Shown: positions 23,601 to 29,215 of the stretch, in pieces | Position numbering within the stretch: the first letter of the stretch is position 1 | How the letters are laid out: every line of letters starts with the position of its first letter | Program-made: the position numbers and the translations under genes | Notes under the pieces: generated by a model | The model's input: the letters and a program-made list of their open reading frames with translations, nothing else | Databases searched by the model: none | Told to the model about the DNA's origin: nothing | Source: Spirochaetota bacterium | Lineage (GTDB): Bacteria > Spirochaetota > UBA4802 > JAFGJZ01 | DNA length: 29,215 nucleotides | NCBI GenBank assembly: GCA_023396615.1 | Contig: JAEWVM010000258.1 | Span: 1 to 29,215 of the forward strand | Direction of reading: 5' to 3'

Positions 23601-24260
23601 GTTTATCACAGCATAGGCCATTTTATCACTGGAGCATACAATTGCGTCCAGTTTACGTACATCTGCATCCATAAGAATACTAAGTGCGTGCACAGTGGAA
23701 TCTGCACTCAGTTTGAAATCGAAATCACCGGAGACAACAATCTTTTCGTCATAATCAATTCCGTATTCAACCAGTACATCGCGATAAGCGGAAAACCTTT
23801 GTTCAGCTTCCTGACTTGTATATGGTCCGCGGATAAAGGCTATTTTTCTGAATCCATGGTCTTCTATCATATGACGCATTAATTTTGTCATTCCACCCTT
23901 ATTATCTTCAATTACACAGGGATGATTTTTTGCTTCATTGCCTATTAAAACGACAGGTATTGGATGAAAGCTTTCAATGAACGCGAGAACCAAGTTCCAT
24001 GGGAAAAAACTGTTTAAAGCGGAAGAAGGTATGATAAGACCATCAACACTGTGTTGAGTTATCAGCCTATTGATATTATTGGTTATTCCCTCGATTGATT
24101 CGCTATGTCCTGCATATGAGGTCAAAAAAACAAGAAAATTGAAATCTTCGGTTTTTGCATAATTGTGAATCGCGTTTTCAAGTGAAAGGTTATAGTCATC
24201 TAGTGAAAAACTGATGAAAGCAAGAGTTGGCTTCTTTTTGTTTTTACTCTTCTGATTCAT
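20637..24260 (-). CDS. large cytosolic hybrid histidine kinase: LacI-type sensor, HK, REC and degenerate GGDEF
   Basis: 1207 residues without a signal peptide or membrane helix. A LacI/PBP-type sensor domain lacking a helix-turn-helix (about 10-290, LAFISFSLDDYN, VDGLIIPSSALN, VPNEIAVTGFDNS) ends with C294-S-C296. A GAF-like middle region and coiled coil (about 580-610) lead to HisKA with H616 (NITHDFRSPL), a HATPase domain with ISDNGTGI and RYGGSGIGLAFAK, and a receiver domain with D895/D896 and phosphoacceptor D940 (IICDYNMPEING). The C-terminus (about 1025-1170) aligns with a GGDEF fold but the motif is GDDTF (1094-1098); an I-site-like R1085-G-Y-D1088 remains. Probably no cyclase activity, but possible c-di-GMP binding. 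A single-gene unit that parallels the kinase at 2975-5524. Confidence 0.92.
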   Translation of the reverse strand: MNQKSKNKKKPTLAFISFSLDDYNLSLENAIHNYAKTEDFNFLVFLTSYAGHSESIEGITNNINRLITQHSVDGLIIPSSALNSFFPWNLVLAFIESFHPIPVVLIGNEAKNHPCVIEDNKGGMTKLMRHMIEDHGFRKIAFIRGPYTSQEAEQRFSAYRDVLVEYGIDYDEKIVVSGDFDFKLSADSTVHALSILMDADVRKLDAIVCSSDKMAYAVINELSKRGITVPNEIAVTGFDNSEICTMMFPTMTTVDQNREEQAKTAAKMLLRKLKDDSYSETEEVHTNLIIRRSCSCFAHPQEILMENIINGTDNNIIAQTIQYLHRDKKLEELCIKHDFDWKKNTDLILNEFIIIGSQKKANLDQYLEMMIIQDIRRNGNYDVWSYLLSRLGVITLFFPNVAHGQHYKFFYSITQIVATTAKTMNLIKFMDLRNEEFLLHSMIESFITCREFTHFSEILSEYLPKLGMNSCYICLYNENDNSEANLLFGYNSRLQKKFMTDGKYFPSSQLVPNFIDLFEERSTFIVKDLLSQNEFCGYILFEREKIDSEIQTEIYGGLANQISTVIGQINMHKKINDYSKSLELKVEERTHQIRETNERLKKLDSVKNDFIANITHDFRSPLTVILNIADIELNFTKDSPCKKHFELILASAYRIKHFIDRLLDLAKLDSNAAQLHVTKTNLREFMKTILEYYKKSISGSNIKISINMPDITRDDLYTDEEKLDEIISNIISNALKHVDSETGKIDISVEYIDDEFCQISISDNGTGISTENLENIFERFKQLESGRNTRYGGSGIGLAFAKQLTEFMKGRIWAESEGLGKGSVFRIRLPLGIVFKDNEIVSKYERSSINHNMRKTLAGYEISQKLQKDTLTVELSNKYSERRTDIHDSIILIADDEAQIADIIKSYLSKNGYKNFLIATGGHSAMKALKTYLPDIIICDYNMPEINGNDILKRIVDDPAKKDIPFIFLSAVADERLIDEQMINGAREYLKKPIVEKELLYTVKYYLEKYYEQSSSKGKKSNNLNIFNQTSENVMEYLNKVFSFRERIECSFIMMKVVFKDESFSSERIKQYIEETAVFLSETLRGYDMFGMAGDDTFLIALPHTNLFSSKIFADKLVKHSEKISENMPGTAQFFIGISSLSSDKLSLEKELKCGSIDNLFNIKDPRKADWKIIDETKRNMASKLRQYAQDALNKAVSSNSQTIIHS

Positions 24261-24356
24261 AAAAATGTACTCATTAAACTTATTCCAAAATAAAGTTTTT
24301 CAAAGTCCCAACACATAATTTCAAAATCAAAAAGCTTTTGCCTGATAATTAAATAT

Positions 24357-24385
24357 AGCATACTTGATGGAAAAAGGAAAGTCAA
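24357..24385 (-). promoter_or_regulatory. candidate sigma70 promoter for the hybrid kinase gene
   Basis: On the minus strand TTGACT (24380-24385), a 17-base spacer and TATGCT (24357-24362) precede the kinase ATG by about 95 bases. Confidence 0.45.
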
Positions 24386-24439
24386 ATATGTTTTTCAAAT
24401 GCGGGACTTAGTACATACTGAAGTTTATGACCTGTTTCT

Positions 24440-24474
24440 AAAGCATGGGGAGATTTATTATCTCCCCATGCTTT
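24440..24474 (-). terminator. strong 15-bp hairpin after the DUF2167 gene
   Basis: AAAGCATGGGGAGAT and ATCTCCCCATGCTTT (24440-24454 and 24460-24474) pair perfectly with a 5-base loop, 26 bases past the DUF2167 stop. Only three T residues follow, so it may terminate or protect the mRNA 3' end. Confidence 0.65.
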
Positions 24475-24499
24475 CACAAAATGAACAAAATAAGTTAAA

Positions 24500-25366
24500 C
24501 TACTCCTTGCTGAAAAAGAATTTTTTGACAAATCCGCCAGCCGCAATCAGACCCAGAATAATAAATTTCTTGAAAGCGAGAATACCTACCCACAGACTTT
24601 TCAAAAGGCCAGTCTTTGCTGCTGCCGCGGCTCCGCCGGCAATAAGTGCGGCGATTCCGAACTCCGCAACTCTGTCCTTGCCGGGAACATATTCAGCATA
24701 ACGGTTACCATCCGAGAAGTTTACCGATGCGAGAAGCGGAGCGGATTTAGATTCAATGTCTTTCAGCTGTTTCATTCCCGAAACAGCATTAAGTACAAGA
24801 ACTCCTTTACGTCCGAGAATTCTGAAGTTATAATTGAGAGTGTTTTCGTTGTTGCCTTCAAACTTGAGTTCCTTCGCCCAGAATAGTTTATGAGATGCTT
24901 TGTCATAATGCGGCGGAGTCGCCCAACCGACAAGCTCGATCGAACCGTATCCGGCTTTCTTTCGCTCGGGATTAGAGTCTTTGATCTCCTCCTTCATAGT
25001 AGAGAGAAGTTCCTCATAGTCAATCTTGTCAGCATCATCGTCCTCGACGAATCCGGAATCCTCATAAGTGATAACGATCCCCCAACTGTCATCGGCTACC
25101 GGATTCATCTTTGAAGGGAAAATCATACCGAGAACACCGTCAGCGGATCCCTTGGGATTTCCCCAAAGATCTTCAATGACCGTCTTGCTCTGCTTCGAAT
25201 CGAGATATCTGAAATCACCGGGAAGATTCATAACAGCTATATTGTCTCCGATTTCAATTTTGCCGGTTTTCCATTTGAATGACGGCGCCGTATCCGCTGC
25301 GTAAATCTGAACGGCACCAACAACTAACGCGATTGTAGCAAAAAAATATAACGATTTTATTTTCAC
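24500..25366 (-). CDS. DUF2167 domain membrane-anchored protein
   Basis: 289 residues from GTG 25366. I choose this over ATG 25372 because AAGGAG abuts that ATG but lies about seven bases from the GTG. A signal peptide (about 1-22, SLYFFATIALVVGAVQIYA) precedes a periplasmic DUF2167 domain: DFRYLDSKQSK, DSWGIVITYEDSGFVEDDDADKIDYEELL, ELVGWATPPHYDKASHKLFWAKEL, NYNFRILGRKGVLVLN. The C-terminus is a Gly/Ala-rich membrane segment ending in Lys/Phe (AALIAGGAAAAA ... FVKKFFFSKE). The molecular role of DUF2167 is unknown. It lies 21 bases after the rhomboid gene in the same direction, so the two probably form an operon, which may link it to membrane proteolysis. Confidence 0.9.
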   Translation of the reverse strand: MKIKSLYFFATIALVVGAVQIYAADTAPSFKWKTGKIEIGDNIAVMNLPGDFRYLDSKQSKTVIEDLWGNPKGSADGVLGMIFPSKMNPVADDSWGIVITYEDSGFVEDDDADKIDYEELLSTMKEEIKDSNPERKKAGYGSIELVGWATPPHYDKASHKLFWAKELKFEGNNENTLNYNFRILGRKGVLVLNAVSGMKQLKDIESKSAPLLASVNFSDGNRYAEYVPGKDRVAEFGIAALIAGGAAAAAKTGLLKSLWVGILAFKKFIILGLIAAGGFVKKFFFSKE

Positions 25367-25387
25367 TGGCATTCTCCTTTTCCTTAA

Positions 25388-26002
25388 TTAAATAAAACTC
25401 TGAACGCGCTCAATAAACCTGACGATGACATCCGGATCAAACGCGACGGTTATAAGAAATCCCGTTAGAGAACCCCAGAAGTGAGCGGAATGATTTATGT
25501 TATCCCCCTGACGTCTCGAAGCATAGATGCAATATCCGAGATATAGAAAAGCGTATATGAAAGCGGGGATGCCGACAGGTATAAACATAATATAAATCCG
25601 TGACAGCGGATCATATAGGATATATCCGAACACGACACCGCTGACCGCTCCCGAAGCGCCGAGTGACGCGTATCGCGGATTGTTTTTATTCTTTAGATAT
25701 GAGGGAATGCTCGCAATTATCATGCTCGCAAAGTAGAGAACCGTAAATTTCGCCGGTCCCATGATGTTTTCGAGCGGAAATGCGAAAAAAAAGAAAGTAA
25801 ACATGTTGAAAAAGAGATGCTGGTAATCCGCATGAATAAATCCGCTCGTGATGAAAGTCCGGTATGATCCGCTACGGCTGATGTCGTAAGGAGTCAGCAG
25901 CCATTTCCGCATGAGATGTTCGTGTTTGAACGCGAGAATACTCATAACTATGCTGACTGCGAGAATGGAAAGAGGAACCGGATTAGGAATCATATCAAGC
26001 AT
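25388..26002 (-). CDS. rhomboid-family intramembrane serine protease
   Basis: 204 residues from ATG 26002, which has AGGAG eight bases upstream. The frame extends to TTG 26038, but that start lacks a site. Six membrane segments are visible. The conserved HxxxxHLxxNM element reads H57-ADYQHLFFNM, with N66. The catalytic dyad is S118 in GASG (116-119) and H174 in AHFWG. Rhomboids cleave single-pass membrane proteins near the lipid boundary. The co-transcribed DUF2167 protein, with a C-terminal membrane anchor, is a possible substrate or partner; that is inference from context. Confidence 0.92.
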   Translation of the reverse strand: MLDMIPNPVPLSILAVSIVMSILAFKHEHLMRKWLLTPYDISRSGSYRTFITSGFIHADYQHLFFNMFTFFFFAFPLENIMGPAKFTVLYFASMIIASIPSYLKNKNNPRYASLGASGAVSGVVFGYILYDPLSRIYIMFIPVGIPAFIYAFLYLGYCIYASRRQGDNINHSAHFWGSLTGFLITVAFDPDVIVRFIERVQSFI

Positions 26003-26201
26003 CTGTTTTTCTCCTGAAATAAAAATACATCGGGTCAATTGGCAACGCTGCTTGCATTATTTCAAGCAAATATCACAACCGGAGCCTGACCGGGATCTGC
26101 AACATCTTGAAGAATATCCTCAGTCTTGCAACAGTTCCACCTTCTAAATTAAAAGACTCGGCTCAGGACTCTTCGAGCAGGTATGATTATTCTGAAATTT
26201 T

Positions 26202-27320
26202 TCAACCAGCAAAATCTTTTACCATCATTTCTAATTCGTCAGGAATTGCAATCTGCTGTGGGCAGTGACTTACACAGACACCGCACCTTGTGCACTTGTC
26301 AGCACGAACCGGGGCATCAATCCATTGCCATGCACCGCGGGCAGTTTCGCTCTTGCCGAACATATACAATTCATTCCAAACCTTGAAATTACGGGGAATA
26401 TCGACACCGGAAGGGCATGGCATGCAATACGCGCACTGCGTACAGCCGATACGGGTATTCTGACGGTAAAGTTCTTCTGTTTTATCAATCAGAACCAGCT
26501 CTTCAGCTGTAAAGCAATCAGGTCCGTTCGCACCGGCAATCGCGAGATTTTCAACCAATTGTTCCATAGTACTCATACCGCTGAGAACAACACCGATGTC
26601 CTTACGGCTGAATATCCAACCAAGAGCCCACTCTACCGCCGAACGCTGTTTTCCGGCAGTCTTCCACAGCTCTTTAACAGTTTCGGGAAGAGGCTCAACA
26701 AGATTTCCGCCGCGAAGCGGTTCCATTATAATTATATCAATATTCTTTGAACGCGCATAATTCAGCCCGTCGAGACCGGCCTGCTCTTTTCTGTCCAGAT
26801 AGTTATATTGAATCTGACAGAATTCCCAGTTATAGGCGTTAACAATTTCTATAAATACCGGATGAGCATCATGAAACGAAAAACCGAAATGCTTGATTTT
26901 ACCTTTCTTTACCATTTTTTCGCAGAAATCAATCGCGTTATGCTTCTTACATGTAGCCCATGTTCCGCTGTTAAGGGCATGCAGCAGATAAAAGTCAATG
27001 CATTCTACCTGAAGATTTTCAAGCTGTTTGTCGAGATAATATTCAAAGTCTTCATCCTTCTGAATAAGCCAAACCGGAGATTTTGTCGCTACAAAGCTCT
27101 TCTCCCGATACCCGCCTTTGAAGGCCTTTGCAACAAGATCCTCACTGGTACCGTTATGGTATACCCAGGCGGTATCAACATAGTTGATTCCGGAGTCAAT
27201 CGCATGATGAATCATTCGTATTGACTCTTTTTCGTCTATTTTTCCTCCGGTCTGCGGCAGACGCATTGCGCCGAAACCGAGCTGTGATACTTTTTCTCCG
27301 GCAAGTGTACGGTATATCAT
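26202..27320 (-). CDS. aldo/keto reductase with C-terminal ferredoxin-type [4Fe-4S] domain
   Basis: 372 residues. The AKR barrel has the tetrad D49 (YVDTAWVY), Y54, K80 (VATKSP) and H114 (YLLHAL), and the NADPH-binding end VLSGMSTMEQLVENL. The tail carries two cysteine clusters: C293/C296/C299/C302 followed by P, and C343/C346/C349/C353 followed by P (CTRCGVCVSHCP). This matches the predicted oxidoreductase family of aldo/keto reductases with a 4Fe-4S tail common in anaerobes, reducing carbonyl compounds with NAD(P)H or ferredoxin-like electrons. The ATG has AGGAG eight bases upstream. Monocistronic by spacing. Substrate unknown. Confidence 0.93.
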   Translation of the reverse strand: MIYRTLAGEKVSQLGFGAMRLPQTGGKIDEKESIRMIHHAIDSGINYVDTAWVYHNGTSEDLVAKAFKGGYREKSFVATKSPVWLIQKDEDFEYYLDKQLENLQVECIDFYLLHALNSGTWATCKKHNAIDFCEKMVKKGKIKHFGFSFHDAHPVFIEIVNAYNWEFCQIQYNYLDRKEQAGLDGLNYARSKNIDIIIMEPLRGGNLVEPLPETVKELWKTAGKQRSAVEWALGWIFSRKDIGVVLSGMSTMEQLVENLAIAGANGPDCFTAEELVLIDKTEELYRQNTRIGCTQCAYCMPCPSGVDIPRNFKVWNELYMFGKSETARGAWQWIDAPVRADKCTRCGVCVSHCPQQIAIPDELEMMVKDFAG

Positions 27321-27508
27321 TGTTCAACTCTCCTGTTTTTATATATGGCTGGAATAAAGCGAAGTGAAAGATAAGCGCCTGTGGTCATGATAATCACCTC
27401 TATATTTTTTTCTGCCGCGGAAAGCGGTTTCAGCTCAATGAGAAAGATAACAGTTTCAGCAGATATTGTAGACAACCAACACAACGAAGATAAAACTGAT
27501 GAAATAAT

Positions 27509-27940
27509 TTATAAACCTGCTTTGGCAATTGCTTCAGTAACAATACTTAAATCCGTCACACCTCTAAATCCGCTAAATCCTATGGAAAGTTTAATTCCGT
27601 TTTTCAAAGTTACAGGCTGACCGCCTTCCCACCCGATAAAATCCGGCATGTTTATTCCGTATTTGCCATGATCAACTTTATCCGCAAATACAAGTTTCTC
27701 ATATTCGTTTGTTTTATATCCTGTAATCCAAACTTGGTTTGCCTTTGTCCACGCAATTTTAAAGGAGTCTCTGCATCTTATTTTATCTTCGCCCCATAGT
27801 TTCCCGTAAATCTGACCGTTTTCATCGATGATACATACAGAAACAACACCTTTTGCAATTGCATAATCTTCAGGTGTTTTCATGTGAACCGGCACCAGCT
27901 CATTCAGAGTATCTATTATTTTTTGAATTGTTGATTCCAT
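27509..27940 (-). CDS. GlcG/HbpS-like (haem-degrading domain family) protein
   Basis: 143 residues, no signal peptide. The arrangement MKTPEDYAIAKGVVSVCIIDENGQIYGKLWGEDKIRC, a helix with FKIAWTKANQVWITGY, then INMPDFIGWEGGQPVTLKNG and IGFSGFRGVTDLSIVTEAIAKAG follows the small alpha/beta GlcG/HbpS fold. Members bind haem or cobalamin-like cofactors, or accompany glycolate and diol metabolism; many are functionally unassigned. The usual haem-binding residues cannot be verified here. Only a poor ribosome-binding site precedes ATG 27940. It stands alone between two gaps. Confidence 0.75.
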   Translation of the reverse strand: MESTIQKIIDTLNELVPVHMKTPEDYAIAKGVVSVCIIDENGQIYGKLWGEDKIRCRDSFKIAWTKANQVWITGYKTNEYEKLVFADKVDHGKYGINMPDFIGWEGGQPVTLKNGIKLSIGFSGFRGVTDLSIVTEAIAKAGL

Positions 27941-28157
27941 AAAATTATATGTTTTATCCGGAAAATCCCGGGAAAAACCTGCCTCCGTAAAAATTTAATG
28001 CGATAAAAAAAGATCATACATCGCATGAAAAGATGCATTTAAAATACAATCAATACTTGATTGCTAAAATCAATTAAAATTTAGTTGTTTTTTATTTTTC
28101 CATTTAATAAATATTAATGAAAATCAAGGCAGTTTCAATGTTGTTTAATATTTTTCA

Positions 28158-28202
28158 ATTGCAGAAAACTCGTTGCATTTAATGCTCAAAGTTTTCTGCA
28201 AT
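28158..28202. repeat. 12-bp perfect inverted repeat with an inner nested palindrome
   Basis: ATTGCAGAAAAC (28158-28169) and GTTTTCTGCAAT (28191-28202) pair perfectly. The 21-base loop itself contains GCATT-T-AATGC. There is no U-tract on either side. It lies between two genes of the same direction. Confidence 0.65.
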
Positions 28203-28221
28203 ATTTCTAACCATGCAGCAT

Positions 28222-28267
28222 TCTGATATATTCTTCTAATTTGAAATCTTTTAAAAATTATATCAGA
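28222..28267. repeat. 9-bp inverted repeat (TCTGATATA / TATATCAGA)
   Basis: The arms at 28222-28230 and 28259-28267 are exact complements with a 28-base spacer. On the minus strand it is about 45 bases after the tail-collar gene stop. The function could be termination or regulation, and the AT-rich arms make chance plausible. Confidence 0.35.
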
Positions 28268-28310
28268 TTTTTAACAAATCGTGTCTCGTTAATGCAAATA
28301 ATTATATTTA

Positions 28311-29051
28311 TCAGTATTTAATTATGTATATTACTGATACATTTTTAGGTCTTGTCTCTGAACCGGTCGAATTTTTTGTTGAATTATTATAGTATCTTAA
28401 ATATGCACCGTCTCCGGAGTCAGCAGCTTGAGAATTAGAAGAAATTGAACCAGATATAACAGCTTCACTATCACCAGTATAGTAATCAGTGTATACATGA
28501 TTATGAGGTCCGATAGCTTCTCCCTGAAAGCTTCCTACTAAATCGCCTGTATTTCCACCGGGTTTTAATGCAGTTCTTGTATCCGCATTAGGATCCTTCC
28601 CTGAACCATCATTCTGCCCTCTAAGGAAAACTCCTCTCAAATCAGGCAAATTAAAAGTGTTGGACTGATCCCCATATCCATAATTTTCACCTATTACATT
28701 AAAAAGGTTTGCATAGTCAGATCTGCTTATTTCTGAACCATCGCATAAAAGCCATCCATCTGGCAGTTTTGTCTTATCTCCCGCAAAAGGAAGAATAGTA
28801 CCCGCAGGAGAGCCTGAACCACCTTTAAGAGCATTAATTTTAGCATACAATACATCAAAGTTTTCATTAATTTGTGCAGACGAAATTATATCGCCACTAT
28901 TAAATGTATTGGGTTTAACAACATCTGTAGCATAAAGTAAACCGGCGGATAAAAAGGTTATTACAAGCAATGTTAATCTCGTACTTTTTTTTGAAACTAA
29001 CAATTTCAACCGATTTAATAACTTATCATCAATTACTATTTTTATTTCCAT
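28311..29051 (-). CDS. membrane-anchored or secreted protein with phage tail-collar domain
   Basis: 246 residues. A cytosolic basic start is followed by a hydrophobic segment (about 25-42, LTLLVITFLSAGLLYA), acting as signal peptide or anchor. A linker (NTFNSGDIISSAQINENFDVLYAKI) has the coiled pattern common before collar domains. The tail-collar domain (about 84-147) reads GTILPFAGDKTKLPDGWLLCDG ... FNLPDLRGVFLRG, and the end (ETRPKNVSVIYIIKY) is the classical collar C-terminus. No other phage genes are nearby, so this is a chromosomal exported use of the fold, perhaps in surface binding. AGGAG precedes the ATG. It follows a lipoprotein gene by 57 bases in the same direction. Confidence 0.85.
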   Translation of the reverse strand: MEIKIVIDDKLLNRLKLLVSKKSTRLTLLVITFLSAGLLYATDVVKPNTFNSGDIISSAQINENFDVLYAKINALKGGSGSPAGTILPFAGDKTKLPDGWLLCDGSEISRSDYANLFNVIGENYGYGDQSNTFNLPDLRGVFLRGQNDGSGKDPNADTRTALKPGGNTGDLVGSFQGEAIGPHNHVYTDYYTGDSEAVISGSISSNSQAADSGDGAYLRYYNNSTKNSTGSETRPKNVSVIYIIKY

Positions 29052-29108
29052 ATAACCTCTCCTTTTTACATTTTTAAAATAATTATAAAATTTATATTTT
29101 AAATTTTT

Positions 29109-29215
29109 TTATTCACTGAATTTTCCTTCATCGAACCGCGCTTCATCGAAACGTGCTTTATCGGATCCAGCATTATCATCTGATCCACCGCCTCCTCCAC
29201 AGGAGAATAAATTTA
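29109..29215 (-). CDS. small lipoprotein with pentapeptide-like repeats (5' end beyond window)
   Basis: The minus-strand frame runs from the window edge to TAA at 29109-29111. It encodes a lipobox (LFSC), a GGGGSDDNAGSDK tether, and the repeat block ARFDE-ARFDE-GKFSE, then stops. The mature peptide would be only 29 residues. The 15-bp DNA repeat (CTTCATCGAA type) shows recent duplication. It is probably co-transcribed with the tail-collar gene downstream. The signal peptide start lies outside the window. Function unknown. Confidence 0.6.
   Translation of the reverse strand, partial: NLFSCGGGGGSDDNAGSDKARFDEARFDEGKFSE

Larger units (their letters stand above)
27941..28310. other. AT-rich intergenic region with two long-arm inverted repeats
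   Basis: 370 bases without a supported gene on either strand. It contains the nested inverted repeat at 28158-28202 and a second inverted repeat at 28222-28267. No promoter pair for the downstream GlcG-like gene stands out against the AT background. Confidence 0.5.

Noticed and set aside
24399..24701. Plus-strand 100-residue frame crossing the 24440-24474 hairpin
   Set aside because: It reads through a strong palindrome and antisense to the DUF2167 C-terminus; a shadow frame.
27381..27620. Plus-strand 79-residue frame opposite the GlcG-like gene
   Set aside because: Its second half is antisense to a recognisable coding sequence, there is no usable ribosome-binding site, and it resembles no family.
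28311..29051. Tail-collar gene as evidence of a prophage
   Set aside because: The protein has an export segment and no capsid, terminase, portal or integrase genes are nearby.

Overview
The window reads as a chromosome segment of a spirochaete (phylum Spirochaetota; genus not resolvable here). The strongest marker is a FlaB-type periplasmic flagellin at 7616-8464 (-) carrying the spirochaetal core motif SMWFHIGANM...RVYIGTM. A low to moderate GC content, many Gram-negative lipoproteins with GGG-rich mature starts, an outer-membrane barrel protein and several cytosolic LacI-type sensor kinases fit this. No prophage, CRISPR array, tRNA or rRNA was seen. The only mobile DNA is the 3' end of an IS30-family transposase at the left edge.

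Layout. (1) 1-700: the IS30 end abuts a hypothetical gene that has probably lost its natural 5' end. (2) 692-2790: a TetR regulator and a fused double-flavodoxin oxidoreductase form a translationally coupled operon behind a promoter that contains a paired AGTATACT operator. (3) 2880-6980: a cytosolic sensor histidine kinase with a LacI/PBP-type ligand domain overlaps a REC-GAF-GGDEF response regulator, so ligand sensing appears wired to c-di-GMP synthesis. (4) 7000-10270: a VOC protein, the flagellin, and a divergently placed HD-GYP-type protein. The flagellin leader has two hairpins that both show an AAGGAG loop and resemble CsrA sites. (5) 10225-11600: an unknown protein and the decayed remains of an aconitase/isopropylmalate-dehydratase gene. 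(6) 11897-16793: a four-gene operon of ECF sigma factor, FecR-type transmembrane sensor, fibronectin-III/beta-barrel outer-membrane protein, and a Big2/cadherin-like/DUF1566 lipoprotein. This is the best candidate for an undescribed cell-surface signalling system. (7) 16820-20350: a GH8 glycanase lipoprotein and a NodB-type polysaccharide deacetylase, each with its own transcription signals. (8) 20520-24500: a 1207-residue hybrid kinase, again with a LacI-type sensor domain, flanked on both sides by the 3' end of a DUF2167 gene, one intact and one a relic. (9) 24440-29215: DUF2167 protein, rhomboid protease, aldo/keto reductase with ferredoxin tail, GlcG/HbpS-like protein, a membrane-anchored tail-collar-domain protein and a small lipoprotein cut by the window edge.

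Common thread. Environmental sensing dominates: two LacI-sensor kinases, a diguanylate cyclase regulator, an HD-GYP protein and an ECF/FecR surface-signalling operon surround the flagellin gene and extracellular polysaccharide-active enzymes. A plausible reading is control of motility and polysaccharide use by sugar-like ligands through c-di-GMP. The ligands and targets are inferred, not visible.
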